DNA of 5,464 bases, from assembly GCA_020200615.1 (NCBI GenBank), contig JAIVIH010000067.1, positions 1,548 to 7,011 of the forward strand, read 5' to 3'. A program made the position numbers and the translations under genes. This document shows, one piece after another, positions 5,368 through 5,464 of this stretch. The stretch comes from Actinomycetota bacterium (GTDB taxonomy: Bacteria > Actinomycetota > Acidimicrobiia > Acidimicrobiales > AC-14). Every line of letters starts with the position of its first letter. Position 1 is the stretch's first letter. The notes beneath the pieces were generated by a model that had not been told where the DNA came from, did not search any database, and saw nothing but the letters and a program-made list of their open reading frames with translations.

Positions 5368-5464
5368 GACCAAGGGTTGCCGTCGCCGGCAGTCGGCCTT
5401 CGCACCGGGCCCGACGTCGCTATCCATCGCTTCCGACCGCATCGCCCGAATATCGACCTACAGG
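5368..5464. other. Non-coding stretch beyond res
   Basis: No gene is supported here, and base composition is less GC-rich than in the genes. The stretch holds an inverted pair of GTCG-n-TAT motifs (5416-5425 on plus, 5448-5457 on minus). No Tn3-type terminal repeat ending in CCCC on the plus strand was found, so the right end of the element probably lies beyond the window. Confidence 0.4.

Larger units (their letters stand above)
819..5464 (-). mobile_element. Tn3-family transposon core with XRE/nucleotidyltransferase passenger (boundaries unresolved)
   Basis: The combination of res, tnpR and tnpA in one direction defines a Tn3-family element with Tn21-like order, in which res lies upstream of tnpR and tnpR upstream of tnpA. 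Unlike Tn21, two extra genes are fused to the tnpA end by a 5-bp gap and a 17-bp overlap. The left coordinate is the end of the last coupled gene and the right coordinate is the window edge. No terminal inverted repeats or target-site duplications were recognised, so the true ends are unknown. Confidence 0.75.

Noticed and set aside
5230..5442. N-terminal extension of the resolvase to an ATG at 5442.
   Set aside because: The added 71 residues have no similarity to resolvases, and the DNA there looks like a regulatory/res region with lower GC content.

Overview
The window is very GC-rich (roughly 70% in the genes) with strongly G/C-biased third codon positions, and its proteins read like actinobacterial ones. 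The most likely source is a high-GC actinobacterium or one of its plasmids. No rRNA, tRNA or CRISPR array is visible, and the species cannot be named from this sequence.

Most of the window (about 819-5464) is the core of a Tn3-family replicative transposon, read entirely on the minus strand. From right to left it holds a putative resolution site (res, about 5254-5367), a serine resolvase (tnpR, 4588-5229), a Tn3-type DDE transposase (tnpA, 1746-4607), a small XRE-type helix-turn-helix protein (1351-1740) and a MNT/AbiEii-like nucleotidyltransferase (819-1367). The four genes are packed without gaps. tnpR and tnpA overlap by about 20 bp with the preferred starts, tnpA and xre are 5 bp apart with the tnpA stop lying inside the xre ribosome binding site, and xre overlaps the nucleotidyltransferase by 17 bp. 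This looks like one translationally coupled operon controlled from the res/tnpR promoter. The HTH plus nucleotidyltransferase pair resembles a toxin-antitoxin or abortive-infection module carried as a built-in passenger of the transposon. Its coupling to the 3' end of tnpA is the most interesting feature of the window.

Left of the transposon genes, on the same strand, is most of a gene (1-730, running off the left edge) for a presumably exported actinobacterial protein made of two similar halves. Each half has a His-Leu-aliphatic motif followed 13 residues later by a His-Val-His-Pro motif, which suggests metal binding, perhaps copper. The coding signal starts abruptly after the nucleotidyltransferase stop. 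There is no signal peptide, no convincing start and no ribosome binding site, so its 5' end was probably removed by the transposon or by a rearrangement.

The right 235 bp (5230-5464) is non-coding and less GC-rich. It contains an arrangement of inverted half-sites whose spacing matches my recollection of the gamma-delta/Tn3 res site, and a possible leaderless promoter for tnpR. No convincing 38-bp terminal inverted repeat was found at either end, so the exact element boundaries are unresolved and the right end probably lies outside the window.
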